Shown here: piece after piece, positions 55,101 to 62,886 of the stretch | Position numbering within the stretch: the stretch's first letter is position 1 | How the letters are laid out: each line of letters opens with the position of its first letter | Assembly: GCA_028707695.1 (NCBI GenBank) | Contig: JAQWAL010000004.1 | Coordinates: 1-63,689, forward strand | DNA: 63,689 nt | Origin: Bacteroidales bacterium | GTDB lineage: Bacteria > Bacteroidota > Bacteroidia > Bacteroidales > UBA932 | Direction of reading: 5' to 3' | Translations under genes and position numbers: made by a program | Notes under the pieces: generated by a model | The model's input: only the letters and a program-made list of their open reading frames with translations | What the model was told of the DNA's origin: nothing | The model's database searches: none

Positions 55101-55164
55101 GGGTCTGGAAGAAGAGGCCGATGCTTTGGAAAAAAGAGTAGAGTCAATAATCTCTGCAATCTAG
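52114..55164 (+). CDS. DUF2723 GT-C-like membrane protein
   Basis: 1016 residues. A hydrophobic N-terminal two thirds (roughly a dozen helices) opens with a loop containing FWDCGEFIASSYKLEIGHPP (near 35-55), the acidic pair expected of GT-C glycosyltransferases. A C-terminal soluble part follows, with DNDTFPLWYLQEVEGVRTDV and TPR-like helices near the end (AAEVLDRMQEVMVPAQF). Family members are annotated as protein O-mannosyltransferase-like, and a role in protein or lipid glycosylation is inferred. Its stop overlaps the convergent LuxE-like gene by 4 nt. Confidence 0.85.
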   Translation: MELKKFKQIDNLLGAALLLVASFVYLSTIEPTTSFWDCGEFIASSYKLEIGHPPGNPVFQLIARFFTLFAGPENAAMMVNSMSAISSALTIMLLFWTITHLGRRIIEKKGEKLTNNNAMAIWGAGAVGALAYTFSDTFWFSAVEAEVYAMSSLFTAAVFWAMLKWEEQADKPYANRWIVLIAFLMGLSIGVHLLNLLTIPALVFIYYYKKYEVTPKKSFVVLLVSALILILILYGIIPYLPKIAALFDLLFVNVLGLPFNSGALFFVLLLLAVSIYVIWWSFRNNKVLVNTVALTFTMIVIGYSAFAVVIIRSSANTPTNENQPDNPFSLVRYLGREQYGSNPLIYGETYASTYELTDTKYWAKLGDKYKRVNGPVDQKFDSDTKMVFPRMWSPSADHIRFYKQYTQDRGRSVVGSEHKLPLFRDNLAYFFDYQVSWMYIRYFMWNFAGRQNDLHSTTPGDQFKGNWETGIGFFDRARLGDQREGPGYLVDNKAKNHYYMLPLLLGLIGLLYHLKQDKNNWWVTMLLFLLTGIAVVVYLNQPPFQPRERDYAYAGSFYAFAIWIGLAVMAIHDFLKKYLDQKYSLAVVTLAALVVPVQMASENWDDHDRSNRYTARDIAYNYLNSCDQNAILVTHGDNDTFPLWYLQEVEGVRTDVRIVNTSLLGTDWYIDQMQYRVYESDPLKFSIPKEEYIYGTNDLIQVYERFERPVSLKAVIELVSQPGAKARLTSGESISVISARELLVPVDKRRVIESGIVPAADSSLIEDTLKLTIPENKNILTKAEMMILDLIANYNWERPIYFVAMGGDLGIGIRDYLEFNGFAYKFVPIKSNTSMGSPGRVNGMEMYDKVMNVYKWGNMNDLSVNIDYQNLLTFGAVISVRNIHTQTAKALVLEGHPEKAAEVLDRMQEVMVPAQFPLNVSLIPSLNEFAVMESVDIYLLAGETEKALKLGNAFIEETLSSINMFAIPYRSMYLSKSDIENNLSYLFYIADIYRNRGLEEEADALEKRVESIISAI

Positions 55165-56180
55165 TTTTCAAGAAGAAGGTTACAACCTCTTAATTCGGAA
55201 TTGTTTATGCGGCCGGTAATCCTGAATGAATTGCCGGCTTCCTTTTTTCCCATATCTTCTGTCTGGACAAAAGAGCAGGAATATATATTTGCCAAATCTA
55301 TAATGTTGACTCCTCCCGTTTTACCATCTTCAAGGCATTTGAAGGGGTCGGAAGGATCCCTTATCAGAACCTCCATCCAAGGCGGAGTGTCAAAAAGGCC
55401 GTCTCCCAGGGACCATGCTTGTGATAGCAATTCTGCCATGCCATATTCCGAAGCTACTTTTTGTATGCCTAATTGTTCTGTCAGTAGCTGGTGGACCTTG
55501 TCCCTTGAGAGTTCCTGTCCACGTCCCTTCATACCCCCGGTTTCTACTACTGTCAGGTTTGGATATGATATTCGATAATCTTTTGCAAAATCAAGCAATG
55601 CAAATGTTACCCCCAACAAAATTGTCTTTTGATTTGATTCTTTGAGCTGTAGTAGTGTATTGCGGAGTTCTTCAAAATTATAAAGGTAAAATCCGGAATG
55701 GGGTTTCCCGCTCATGCAGATTAGCTCTTGTGCCATGTAGACCAGGGAAGAGCCCTCCCTCTCCAGGTAAGATGGTAACAGTGCAAGGATATTGTAGCCG
55801 GATGGTTCTCCAAAGAACCTGCGGAAAGCCGATGTGAAGCTTCTGCTGTACAGGGAAAGGCTTTTTACAGGGTGTTTGGAAGGGATCATTCCGGTTGTGG
55901 CACTACTTGTGAAAATTGCCTGTGGTTGTCCGTTGAAACAGCTTATATTGTGGTTCTTGAAGAGTTGAACAGGCAAAAAGGGGATTTGCTGCAGAGTGTT
56001 GATCTTTTCCGGATCAACTCCCAGCAAAGATAGGTAGGTATTGTATGGCTGGCAATATTTGCTTTGGATTTGGAATATTTCCAGACTTTTTTTTTCAAAC
56101 TCTTGTTGTGTAGAGATTTCAAAAATCTCATCTTGCAACTGCTCTTGTCTTTTGGTTATTTCAGATGGTATGGTCTGCAT
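55161..56180 (-). CDS. LuxE-like acyl-protein synthetase/acyltransferase
   Basis: 339 residues. It belongs to the LuxE/adenylating superfamily: FTSSATTGMIPSKHPVKSL is the phosphate-binding SSxTTG-type loop, and VETGGMKGRGQELSRDKVH with ASEYGMAELLSQAW follow in the usual order. LuxE activates fatty acids for luciferase aldehyde; no luxCDAB is here, so the substrate is another acid. The C-terminal lid (VQTEDMGKK, ITGRINNSELRG) is short. Its start overlaps the upstream GH3 gene by 20 nt, so the two are almost certainly made together. A run of nine A near codon 28 could slip. Confidence 0.8.
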   Translation of the reverse strand: MQTIPSEITKRQEQLQDEIFEISTQQEFEKKSLEIFQIQSKYCQPYNTYLSLLGVDPEKINTLQQIPFLPVQLFKNHNISCFNGQPQAIFTSSATTGMIPSKHPVKSLSLYSRSFTSAFRRFFGEPSGYNILALLPSYLEREGSSLVYMAQELICMSGKPHSGFYLYNFEELRNTLLQLKESNQKTILLGVTFALLDFAKDYRISYPNLTVVETGGMKGRGQELSRDKVHQLLTEQLGIQKVASEYGMAELLSQAWSLGDGLFDTPPWMEVLIRDPSDPFKCLEDGKTGGVNIIDLANIYSCSFVQTEDMGKKEAGNSFRITGRINNSELRGCNLLLEN

Positions 56181-57708
56181 TGTCCATATGGTTTAACTCC
56201 AATAGTTCTGTTGCATATTTCCTGTCATTGCTAAGCCTGGGCACTTTGTTTTGGCCACCAAGTTTGCCTTTGATAAAGAACCATTTATAAAACACACCTT
56301 TTTTGATTGTTACAATTTGCAACTCTGTCATTGTTGTGTCGTTGGTCCGTTTTGCATCGTAATCCGAATTTGTGCTTCGTATTGCATTGTCCAGCGTATG
56401 TCTGAAGCTTTCAATGTTTTCGGGTTCATTTTCGAATTCCACCAGCCACTGATGGTACCCTTTTTTATTGCCGGCCATGAAGACCGGGGCAACCGTGTAG
56501 TTGTTTACAGTTATGTTGTGTGTGTTACATGCTTCTGCAAGTGCTTTCTCTGCATTGTGAATCATTAATTCCTCGCCAAAAGCATTGATATATAGCTGTG
56601 TGCGTCCTGTTATTATGAATTTGTGCGGGGAGAGGGAGGTGAACATGATGCTGTCTCCTATAAGGTATCTCCAAAGGCCTCCGTTTGTTGTTATTACCAA
56701 TGCATAGTTTACTCCAGTCTTTACAGACTGTACGGTTTCGAAGGAGGTGTAGTTTCCCGAGATTGCTTTTTCCAGCATTTCAAGGGGTATGAACTCATAA
56801 AAGACTCCGTTGTCTGTGAGCAGTAACATGGATTTGTCTGCAGGATCATCCTGGAAAGCAAAGTATCCTTCGGAGGCATTGTAGTTTTCCATGTAGTTCA
56901 TGTATCCGGGGAGTATTTTTTTGTATTCATTACGGTATGGTTCAAAGTTTATTCCCCCGTGCATGAATAGTTCCAGATTTGGCCAAACCTCTTTCAGGTT
57001 TGATTTTCCGGTATATTCCAGTATGCGTTTTATTAATACCAGGTTCCATGAAGGTACTCCTGAAAAGTTTGTAACATTATATTTTAGAGCGTTTTCACAA
57101 ATTATTTTCACTTTCTTTTCAAAATCCGATGTGAGTGCACTTTTTTTGTTTGGTACCCTTCTCAATTCTACCCAGAACGGTGAGTTTGACAGGAGTATGG
57201 CAGAAAGGTCACCATAGTTGGACTTTCCCGTACCAAGTTCGTCCGGGGTTACGCTCCCGCCAAGGGTAAGTGCATCTCCATCGAAGATTTTAGTAGATGG
57301 GTTGTTATGCACATAGGTTGCCAGCATTTTCTGCATGCCGGCATAATGACAGGTGTGCAACGATTCTTTGGTGACAGGGATGAACTTGCTTTTTGCAGAG
57401 CTTGTTCCCGAGGATTTGGCAAACCAGGTTACAGGGCTGTTCCATAAAACATTTTGTTGTCCCTCCCTGGTCCTTATAATGTAGGGTTCAATCATATCGT
57501 AGTTCCTCAACGGAACTTGGTTGCTGAATTGCCGGTATGTGGTTTTTGGGGTAAAACCGTGTTCTTTGCCGAATGATGTCTGGCTTCCGTTTGCCATCAG
57601 TTTCCCAAACCATTTATCCTGGAACTTGTCTGGTTCCCTCCTGTTGGATTCCAGTGAGTCCAGCATGGATTGGGAGAGTATCTTGAATATGGATGTTACT
57701 ATGGACAT
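56161..57708 (-). CDS. GH3-family acyl-adenylating enzyme
   Basis: 515 residues. The GH3 (auxin-responsive) family of ANL-type enzymes adenylates a carboxylic acid and conjugates it to an amino acid or other amine. WFAKSSGTSSAKSKFIPVT is the P-loop-like motif, ENYNASEGYFAF the second motif, and IGDSIMFTSLSPHKFIITGR with QLYINAFGEELM the hinge and lid. Bacteroidota members have no known substrate. It is followed, with a 20-nt overlap, by the LuxE-like gene and preceded at 11 nt by recO. Confidence 0.88.
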   Translation of the reverse strand: MSIVTSIFKILSQSMLDSLESNRREPDKFQDKWFGKLMANGSQTSFGKEHGFTPKTTYRQFSNQVPLRNYDMIEPYIIRTREGQQNVLWNSPVTWFAKSSGTSSAKSKFIPVTKESLHTCHYAGMQKMLATYVHNNPSTKIFDGDALTLGGSVTPDELGTGKSNYGDLSAILLSNSPFWVELRRVPNKKSALTSDFEKKVKIICENALKYNVTNFSGVPSWNLVLIKRILEYTGKSNLKEVWPNLELFMHGGINFEPYRNEYKKILPGYMNYMENYNASEGYFAFQDDPADKSMLLLTDNGVFYEFIPLEMLEKAISGNYTSFETVQSVKTGVNYALVITTNGGLWRYLIGDSIMFTSLSPHKFIITGRTQLYINAFGEELMIHNAEKALAEACNTHNITVNNYTVAPVFMAGNKKGYHQWLVEFENEPENIESFRHTLDNAIRSTNSDYDAKRTNDTTMTELQIVTIKKGVFYKWFFIKGKLGGQNKVPRLSNDRKYATELLELNHMDNADHTI

Positions 57709-57719
57709 AATGTTTCTTG

Positions 57720-58445
57720 TTAATTTGCAAATACTTCTTGTAACACACCCAGTGATTCACAATGGATTTCCGATCCGGTATGGTAACTAATATAACGAAG
57801 CATACTTTTTATAAACTGGGTTTTTAGTTCTTTTTTTATTTTCAATCCTTCCAGGTTTTCGGGTGAAATCCTGTACAGTGTTGCCAGCAGTTCACTCTCT
57901 TCTTTGTCAAAATTAAGGTTTGGCATATTGTTTCCCAATGTATACCCGGCAGATGGTATGTCAAAAAGCATGCCTTTTGTGTGAACAGGTATTTCCGGCA
58001 AATAACCAAGGATTCCTGTGAATTTCACCAAAAAGTAAAGATGGAAATTGGAAGATCCTTTGCAAATGGACTCCAGGTCCAAAATGGAATGTTCCAAAAA
58101 TGAAAATAGCCTTTTGTTTTGCTCGAACTCCTTTATGGTCCTTAGTGTAAGTTCACTCAAGAATATGGCTATTGCACTTTTGCCGATATTGCTTCTTATG
58201 GATTTGAGGTTGTATGCTGTGTTGAACTCTTTGATACTTTTTAGTTCTCCAAAATTCCTGGAAGAGGTTTCTATATCTATTATGCTCAACGGATGAAGAA
58301 CAGAAAGGGTATGTCTTTTATTACCCGAAGCTTTCAGGAAAAAAGCACCGCGACCCTGCATGTTTCCGTAACCCTGGATAATGATTCCGGATTCCTTATG
58401 CCTGATGGTGTGCAATACTATGAATCTGAAGCTTTCGGGACTCAT
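57720..58445 (-). CDS. recO: DNA repair protein RecO
   Basis: 241 residues. It loads RecA at gaps through the RecFOR pathway. The N-terminal OB fold has FIVLHTIRHKESGIIIQGYG and the C-terminal helical domain has LYFLVKFTGILGYLPEIP. The zinc-finger cysteines of some RecO proteins are absent, as in other Bacteroidota. Its ATG overlaps the rdgB stop by 4 nt (ATGA). It is followed by the GH3-LuxE pair. Confidence 0.9.
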   Translation of the reverse strand: MSPESFRFIVLHTIRHKESGIIIQGYGNMQGRGAFFLKASGNKRHTLSVLHPLSIIDIETSSRNFGELKSIKEFNTAYNLKSIRSNIGKSAIAIFLSELTLRTIKEFEQNKRLFSFLEHSILDLESICKGSSNFHLYFLVKFTGILGYLPEIPVHTKGMLFDIPSAGYTLGNNMPNLNFDKEESELLATLYRISPENLEGLKIKKELKTQFIKSMLRYISYHTGSEIHCESLGVLQEVFAN

Positions 58446-59026
58446 TTTTGATGGTGGTTTTTTAAAAAATCAGAGAGTTTTCTCATTGCAATTCCCCTGT
58501 GGGAGATCAAGTTTTTTTCTTCCGGAGTAAGTTCGGCAAGGGTTTTGGTATAACCATCCGGTAGGAACACCGGATCGTACCCAAATCCACCATATCCGGT
58601 TTTTTGCTCCAATATTGTACCATTGAGAATGCCTTCGAAAGTGTAGGTTCTGTTTTCCAGAATCAATGCTACAATACACCTGAAACGGGCTTTCCTGTTT
58701 TTTTGCCCCTCCAGTTCTTTGAGAAGTTTGTGCATATTGTCCAAAGAGTTGCATTCCGGCCCTGCATACCTGGCAGAGTATACTCCGGGAGCTCCGCCAA
58801 GGGCCTCTGCCTCTAGTCCGGTATCATCTGCAAAGCAATCCATACCATTTGCTTTATGTACATACCCGGCTTTGAATACTGCATTTTGTTCCAATGTTTG
58901 TCCATCTTCCGGAATATCTTCTGTTATTCCCATTTGAGAGGGGATTGTCAAATTGAAACCATCTCCAAGTATTTCCTGAGCCTCTTTGAGCTTGTGCAAA
59001 TTAGAAGTAACAAACAAAATATCCAT
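58442..59026 (-). CDS. rdgB: Non-canonical purine NTP pyrophosphatase (RdgB/HAM1)
   Basis: 194 residues from ATG 59026; a TTG three codons upstream is in frame but the ATG gives the family start MDILFVTSNLHKLKE. It removes ITP, dITP and XTP from the nucleotide pool. CFADDTGLEAEALGGAPGV and GGFGYDPVFLPDG are the family motifs, with SHRGIAM near the C-terminus. It heads the rdgB-recO-GH3-LuxE run. Confidence 0.96.
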   Translation of the reverse strand: MDILFVTSNLHKLKEAQEILGDGFNLTIPSQMGITEDIPEDGQTLEQNAVFKAGYVHKANGMDCFADDTGLEAEALGGAPGVYSARYAGPECNSLDNMHKLLKELEGQKNRKARFRCIVALILENRTYTFEGILNGTILEQKTGYGGFGYDPVFLPDGYTKTLAELTPEEKNLISHRGIAMRKLSDFLKNHHQK

Positions 59027-59043
59027 AGCAATCAAAATTGCAT

Positions 59044-59051
59044 CAAAGATA
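59044..59051 (-). promoter_or_regulatory. TAnnTTTG box for rdgB
   Basis: TATCTTTG on the minus strand, 17 nt before the chosen ATG at 59026. Confidence 0.55.
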
Positions 59052-59060
59052 CTAAAACTT

Positions 59061-59068
59061 TATTTTTG
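59061..59068 (+). promoter_or_regulatory. TAnnTTTG box for the S41 peptidase gene
   Basis: TATTTTTG, 18 nt before the ATG at 59087. Confidence 0.55.
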
Positions 59069-59086
59069 TAATTAAATAAGAACTTT

Positions 59087-60709
59087 ATGATAATCAAAAG
59101 AATTTTAACGGTATTTACAGCATTTGCCTTGTACGCATTTGCATCACCCGTAAGCGCTCAGTCCCAAAACTTTAAAATTGGGAAAAACCTTGATATACAA
59201 ATGAATGTCCTTAGGGAGATTGCAATGTTATATGTTGATTCCGTAGATGTGGACAGCCTTGTTACCCAAAACACTATTAACATGCTTGCCTCTTTGGATC
59301 CTTATACTGTCCTTATACCTGACGAAGAGCGGGAGAGTCTTGAACTTCTCACAACCGGCAGTTATGGCGGGATTGGAGCAATTATCAGGAAAAACGGGGA
59401 AAACGTTCTGATTGCAGAGGTTTATGAGGGTTCACCCGCTGCCAAAGCCGGATTGATAGATGGGGACCAGATAATCGGGATTGATGGCGTAAAGGTAGCT
59501 CCCCTGCCTATAGATGAATGCAGTGCAAAAATGAGAGGCCCTTCTGGCACAGAAGTGTCGTTCACAATAAAAAAACTCAGGAGTGGCGATACCATAGAAT
59601 TGAATATTAAAAGAGAGAAAATACATATTCCTGATGTTGTCTTTTACGGAATGGTGGAAGATTCGGTAGGATACATAAGGATAACCGGTTTTACAATGGG
59701 CGGTGCCCAGGATGTAAGGAAGGCTTTGTTGCACCTTAAGGAGAATCCTGCCTTGAAAAGGGTTGTGCTGGATTTGAGAGGAAATGGTGGTGGTATATTG
59801 GACGAGGCAGTGGAAATTGTCTCCCTTTTTGTTCCAAGGAACACTTTGGTTGTCTCTTCAAAAGGAAAAGTGAAGCAAGCGGATATCAACTATTATACCG
59901 CATCGGAGCCTGTGGACCTTGAAATCCCTTTGGTTGTTATGGTCAACTCTGCATCGGCTTCCTCTTCGGAAATTGTAGCAGGAGCCTTGCAAGATCTGGA
60001 TAGGGCTACTATTTTGGGAACCCGGACTTTTGGTAAAGGGCTTGTGCAATCTATAAGAGATGTGGGCTACAATAACAGGATCAAGATAACAACCGCCAAA
60101 TATTATACACCAAGCGGAAGATGTGTCCAGGCCATTGATTATTCTCAAAGGAACGAAGATGGCAGTGTGGGTCATATTCCCGATTCTTTGATGAAACCTT
60201 TCAAAACACTTGTGAAGGGCCGTACTGTATATGACGGAGGCGGAATCATGCCGGATGTAGAGGTGTTGCCTCAGGAATACAGCCGTCCGGTTGTTTCACT
60301 GGTGTACTCCGAACTTATGCACGAGTATTCCATTGAGTATTCCAGGGGTCATGAAACCATTGAGAAGCCATCAAGTTTTTCACTAACAGACCAAGAGTAT
60401 GACCAGTTTGTAGAGTGGGCAGCAAAAAAGGAATTTGACCACAGGACTGCCAGCGAGGTTGAGTTGGATAAACTGAAAGTTGTGGCAGGCAAAGAAGAAA
60501 CGGATTTGAATGTAGAGAAAGAACTGGAAAATTTGGTATCTTTATTGGGAAGGAGCAAATCTCAAATGTTGGTTGAAAGGAAGGGTGAGATAAAACCTCT
60601 TTTGGAAGAGGAGATTGTCAACAGGTACTATTACCAGAGAGGACGTGCAGAGATTATGCTCAGGAATGACATCCAGTTTGAAAGGGCAAAAGAGGTTGAA
60701 GTATTATAG
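59087..60709 (+). CDS. S41-family carboxy-terminal processing peptidase
   Basis: 540 residues with a signal peptide (about 1-24, ending SPVSAQ). A PDZ domain (GGIGAIIRKNGENVL, then SPAAKAGLIDGDQIIGIDG; about 95-175) precedes the tail-specific protease domain. The Ser is in NSASASSSEIVAG and the Lys in GTRTFGKGLVQS, forming the Ser-Lys dyad. It probably trims or degrades periplasmic proteins. The C-terminal ~170 residues are helical and charged. comF follows 4 nt after. Confidence 0.93.
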   Translation: MIIKRILTVFTAFALYAFASPVSAQSQNFKIGKNLDIQMNVLREIAMLYVDSVDVDSLVTQNTINMLASLDPYTVLIPDEERESLELLTTGSYGGIGAIIRKNGENVLIAEVYEGSPAAKAGLIDGDQIIGIDGVKVAPLPIDECSAKMRGPSGTEVSFTIKKLRSGDTIELNIKREKIHIPDVVFYGMVEDSVGYIRITGFTMGGAQDVRKALLHLKENPALKRVVLDLRGNGGGILDEAVEIVSLFVPRNTLVVSSKGKVKQADINYYTASEPVDLEIPLVVMVNSASASSSEIVAGALQDLDRATILGTRTFGKGLVQSIRDVGYNNRIKITTAKYYTPSGRCVQAIDYSQRNEDGSVGHIPDSLMKPFKTLVKGRTVYDGGGIMPDVEVLPQEYSRPVVSLVYSELMHEYSIEYSRGHETIEKPSSFSLTDQEYDQFVEWAAKKEFDHRTASEVELDKLKVVAGKEETDLNVEKELENLVSLLGRSKSQMLVERKGEIKPLLEEEIVNRYYYQRGRAEIMLRNDIQFERAKEVEVL

Positions 60710-60713
60710 TTGA

Positions 60714-61394
60714 ATGGGTTTAGGTTTTTTGGTTTTCCCGGAATTGTGTCCGGTGTGTGGGAGATTGTTGGTGAAGGGTGAGAGACACATTTGTTTGGGA
60801 TGCCTTTCGGACCTGCCCTATTCCTTTTTCTGGAATTGGAGGAACAACCCTGCTGAATTTCTTTTGAATGAGTTGTTACCTGTAGAACAAGCCGCATCTT
60901 TGATGTTGTACAGAAGTGAGAGCAATTGGAAATCTACAGTCCACCAGTTCAAATATTATGGGAACAAGGGTCTGGGTAAGTTTTTGTCTATAATGCTTGC
61001 ACAGAAACTTTTGGAGAGCGGTTGGAGCGATAAATTGGATTTGGTGGTGCCTGTTCCTTTGCATTGGTACAAAGAGTGGACACGTGGTTTCAATCAAGCT
61101 GGAGTTGTAGCAAAGGTGATTGCCGAAAAGCTTAATCTCCCTTACGAACCATATTTAATTACAAGAAAAAGGTTTACCTTTACGCAAACCAAAAAAGATA
61201 AAGAACATCGTAAAAAAAGTGTAGCGAGTGCTTTTACGGTCAAAGAAAAATATTCCAAATTGTTGTCGGGTAAAAGGGTTCTTTTGGTAGATGATGTTTT
61301 GACCACGGGTGCTACAGCCTCTTCTTGCGGGAAAGCTTTGCTGGACTTTGGTGCGTTAAGTATTTCTGTTGTTACATTGGCATTTGTAGAATAA
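60714..61394 (+). CDS. comF: ComF-family phosphoribosyltransferase-like protein
   Basis: 226 residues. N-terminal zinc-finger cysteines (ELCPVCGRLL and CLGCL), then a type I PRTase domain with the PRPP loop VLLVDDVLTTGATASS. KRFTFTQTKKDKEHRKKSV is the conserved linker. ComF acts in uptake of transforming DNA in competent bacteria; in Bacteroidota the same gene is widespread and its role is unproven. It lies 4 nt after the S41 peptidase and 1 nt before cdaA. Confidence 0.92.
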   Translation: MGLGFLVFPELCPVCGRLLVKGERHICLGCLSDLPYSFFWNWRNNPAEFLLNELLPVEQAASLMLYRSESNWKSTVHQFKYYGNKGLGKFLSIMLAQKLLESGWSDKLDLVVPVPLHWYKEWTRGFNQAGVVAKVIAEKLNLPYEPYLITRKRFTFTQTKKDKEHRKKSVASAFTVKEKYSKLLSGKRVLLVDDVLTTGATASSCGKALLDFGALSISVVTLAFVE

Positions 61395-61395
61395 T

Positions 61396-62187
61396 ATGTT
61401 TGATTTTATAAATATTGAGCTGATAGACATTATTGATATTTTCCTGGTGGGAGTCTTGATTTTTCAGGCATACAAGTTGATAAGGGGAACCTCTGCCATG
61501 AATATCTTTACCGGGATCATTGTGTTCTATTTTATTTGGCTTTTGGTAAAGGCTTTGCAAATGGAGTTGCTGAGTGCAATAATGGGGCAGGTCATGGGTG
61601 TTGGTGTACTGGCTTTGATTATTTTGTTCCAACAGGAAATCAGGAGGTTCTTTTTAATATTGGGCACAAGGTATATGGATTCTAGGAACTATTTCAAACT
61701 TGCTTCATTCTTGTTCGGGACTAAGAAAACAGGGTTTGGAAATGAAGAACTGAACGAAATAACCCAGGCATGCCGGAGGATGTCAGAATCAAAGACCGGT
61801 GCATTGATTGTGCTGGCAAACAGGAGCTCCCTGGACTACATAATAGATACAGGTGACAGGCTGGATGCCAGGATCAGCCGGCGTCTTATCGAGAATGTTT
61901 TTTTCAAGAATGCTCCCATGCACGATGGTGCCATGATTATATCTTCATATAGGATTGTTGCTGCCAGATGTACCCTGCCTATTTCGGAAAATCCTGCCAT
62001 ACCGGCACATTACGGGATGAGGCACAGGGCTGCGATTGGTATTACGGAGCAGACTGATGCAGAGGTGGTGGTGGTTTCTGAAGAGACCGGGGATATTTCA
62101 TATGTCTATGATGGAAAAATAAGGAAGATGAATAGTATTACAGAGCTCAGGCTGGCTATCGATAGTTCTGCGGTAGATGTTTCCTGA
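61396..62187 (+). CDS. cdaA: Diadenylate cyclase (c-di-AMP synthase CdaA)
   Basis: 263 residues. Three N-terminal membrane helices (about 12-30, 38-57, 62-82), then a DisA_N domain with MHDGAMII (DGA near 177-179) and MRHRAAIGITEQTDAEVVVV (RHR near 210). These are the catalytic motifs that condense two ATP into c-di-AMP, which usually controls K+ and osmolyte balance and envelope stress. No phosphodiesterase gene (GdpP/PgpH) is in the window. Its 3' end overlaps convergent plsY by 32 nt. Confidence 0.95.
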   Translation: MFDFINIELIDIIDIFLVGVLIFQAYKLIRGTSAMNIFTGIIVFYFIWLLVKALQMELLSAIMGQVMGVGVLALIILFQQEIRRFFLILGTRYMDSRNYFKLASFLFGTKKTGFGNEELNEITQACRRMSESKTGALIVLANRSSLDYIIDTGDRLDARISRRLIENVFFKNAPMHDGAMIISSYRIVAARCTLPISENPAIPAHYGMRHRAAIGITEQTDAEVVVVSEETGDISYVYDGKIRKMNSITELRLAIDSSAVDVS

Positions 62188-62830
62188 CAGGAACTGTTTT
62201 TTTGAGTTTGAATTTCTCTTCTGTGCCATTGAAGATCCTTTTGATATTGCTTAAATGTGTGAGCCATATTATTATGGCAACAACAATGCTGAAGATCCTG
62301 AGGGTCATTGTCATTTTGTCCTGGGCAATCTCTCCGAACAACAGGTTGATAAAGAAAGGGAAACCTGTGATACCTAAAATTGCACTTAGTGAGATGTACC
62401 TGGTTATGGCAAAACTGACCAGAAAAATTGAGAAACAGATAAATACTGCGCCGGGATGGATGGCCCACAACACCCCTGTGAGAGTTGCAACTCCTTTGCC
62501 TCCCTTGAAACGGAAGAAAACAGGGAAGATATGTCCGGCAACAGAAGCTAGTCCCAAGATAATCTGGGCAGCAACATAGAGGTTTGTATCGGGTTCTATG
62601 TTGGTTGTCTTGACCAGGGATACCGCTGCGACTCCTTTAAGTATGTCAAAGGTAAACACGAACAAGGCAAGAGGCCATCCAAAAATCCTTTGTACGTTGT
62701 TGGCCCCGGGGTTTTTACTGCCGTAGTCCCTTATGTCCATTCCGTATATTACCTTGCCCAAGGTAATGGCTCCGGAGAGGGAGCCTATTGCATATGCTAT
62801 TGGGATAAGTAAAAGGTTGGCAGTGGTCAT
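62156..62830 (-). CDS. plsY: Acyl-phosphate:glycerol-3-phosphate acyltransferase PlsY
   Basis: 224 residues from ATG 62830 (a TTG two codons upstream is also in frame). It makes lysophosphatidate in the inner membrane. The motifs are AYAIGSLSGAITLGK, YGSKNPGANNVQRIFG (SxNPGAxN in diverged form) and FRFKGGKGVATLTG. Five to six membrane segments. The C-terminus overlaps cdaA. It is divergent from mutS2. Confidence 0.94.
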   Translation of the reverse strand: MTTANLLLIPIAYAIGSLSGAITLGKVIYGMDIRDYGSKNPGANNVQRIFGWPLALFVFTFDILKGVAAVSLVKTTNIEPDTNLYVAAQIILGLASVAGHIFPVFFRFKGGKGVATLTGVLWAIHPGAVFICFSIFLVSFAITRYISLSAILGITGFPFFINLLFGEIAQDKMTMTLRIFSIVVAIIIWLTHLSNIKRIFNGTEEKFKLKKTVPVRKHLPQNYR

Positions 62831-62867
62831 TAACAACTATTAAATTTTATGCTAAGTTATAAACTTT

Positions 62868-62875
62868 TATCTTTG
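62868..62875 (+). promoter_or_regulatory. TAnnTTTG box for mutS2
   Basis: TATCTTTG ends 11 nt before the ATG at 62887, implying a very short leader. Confidence 0.55.
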
Positions 62876-62886
62876 TGCAGAATAAA

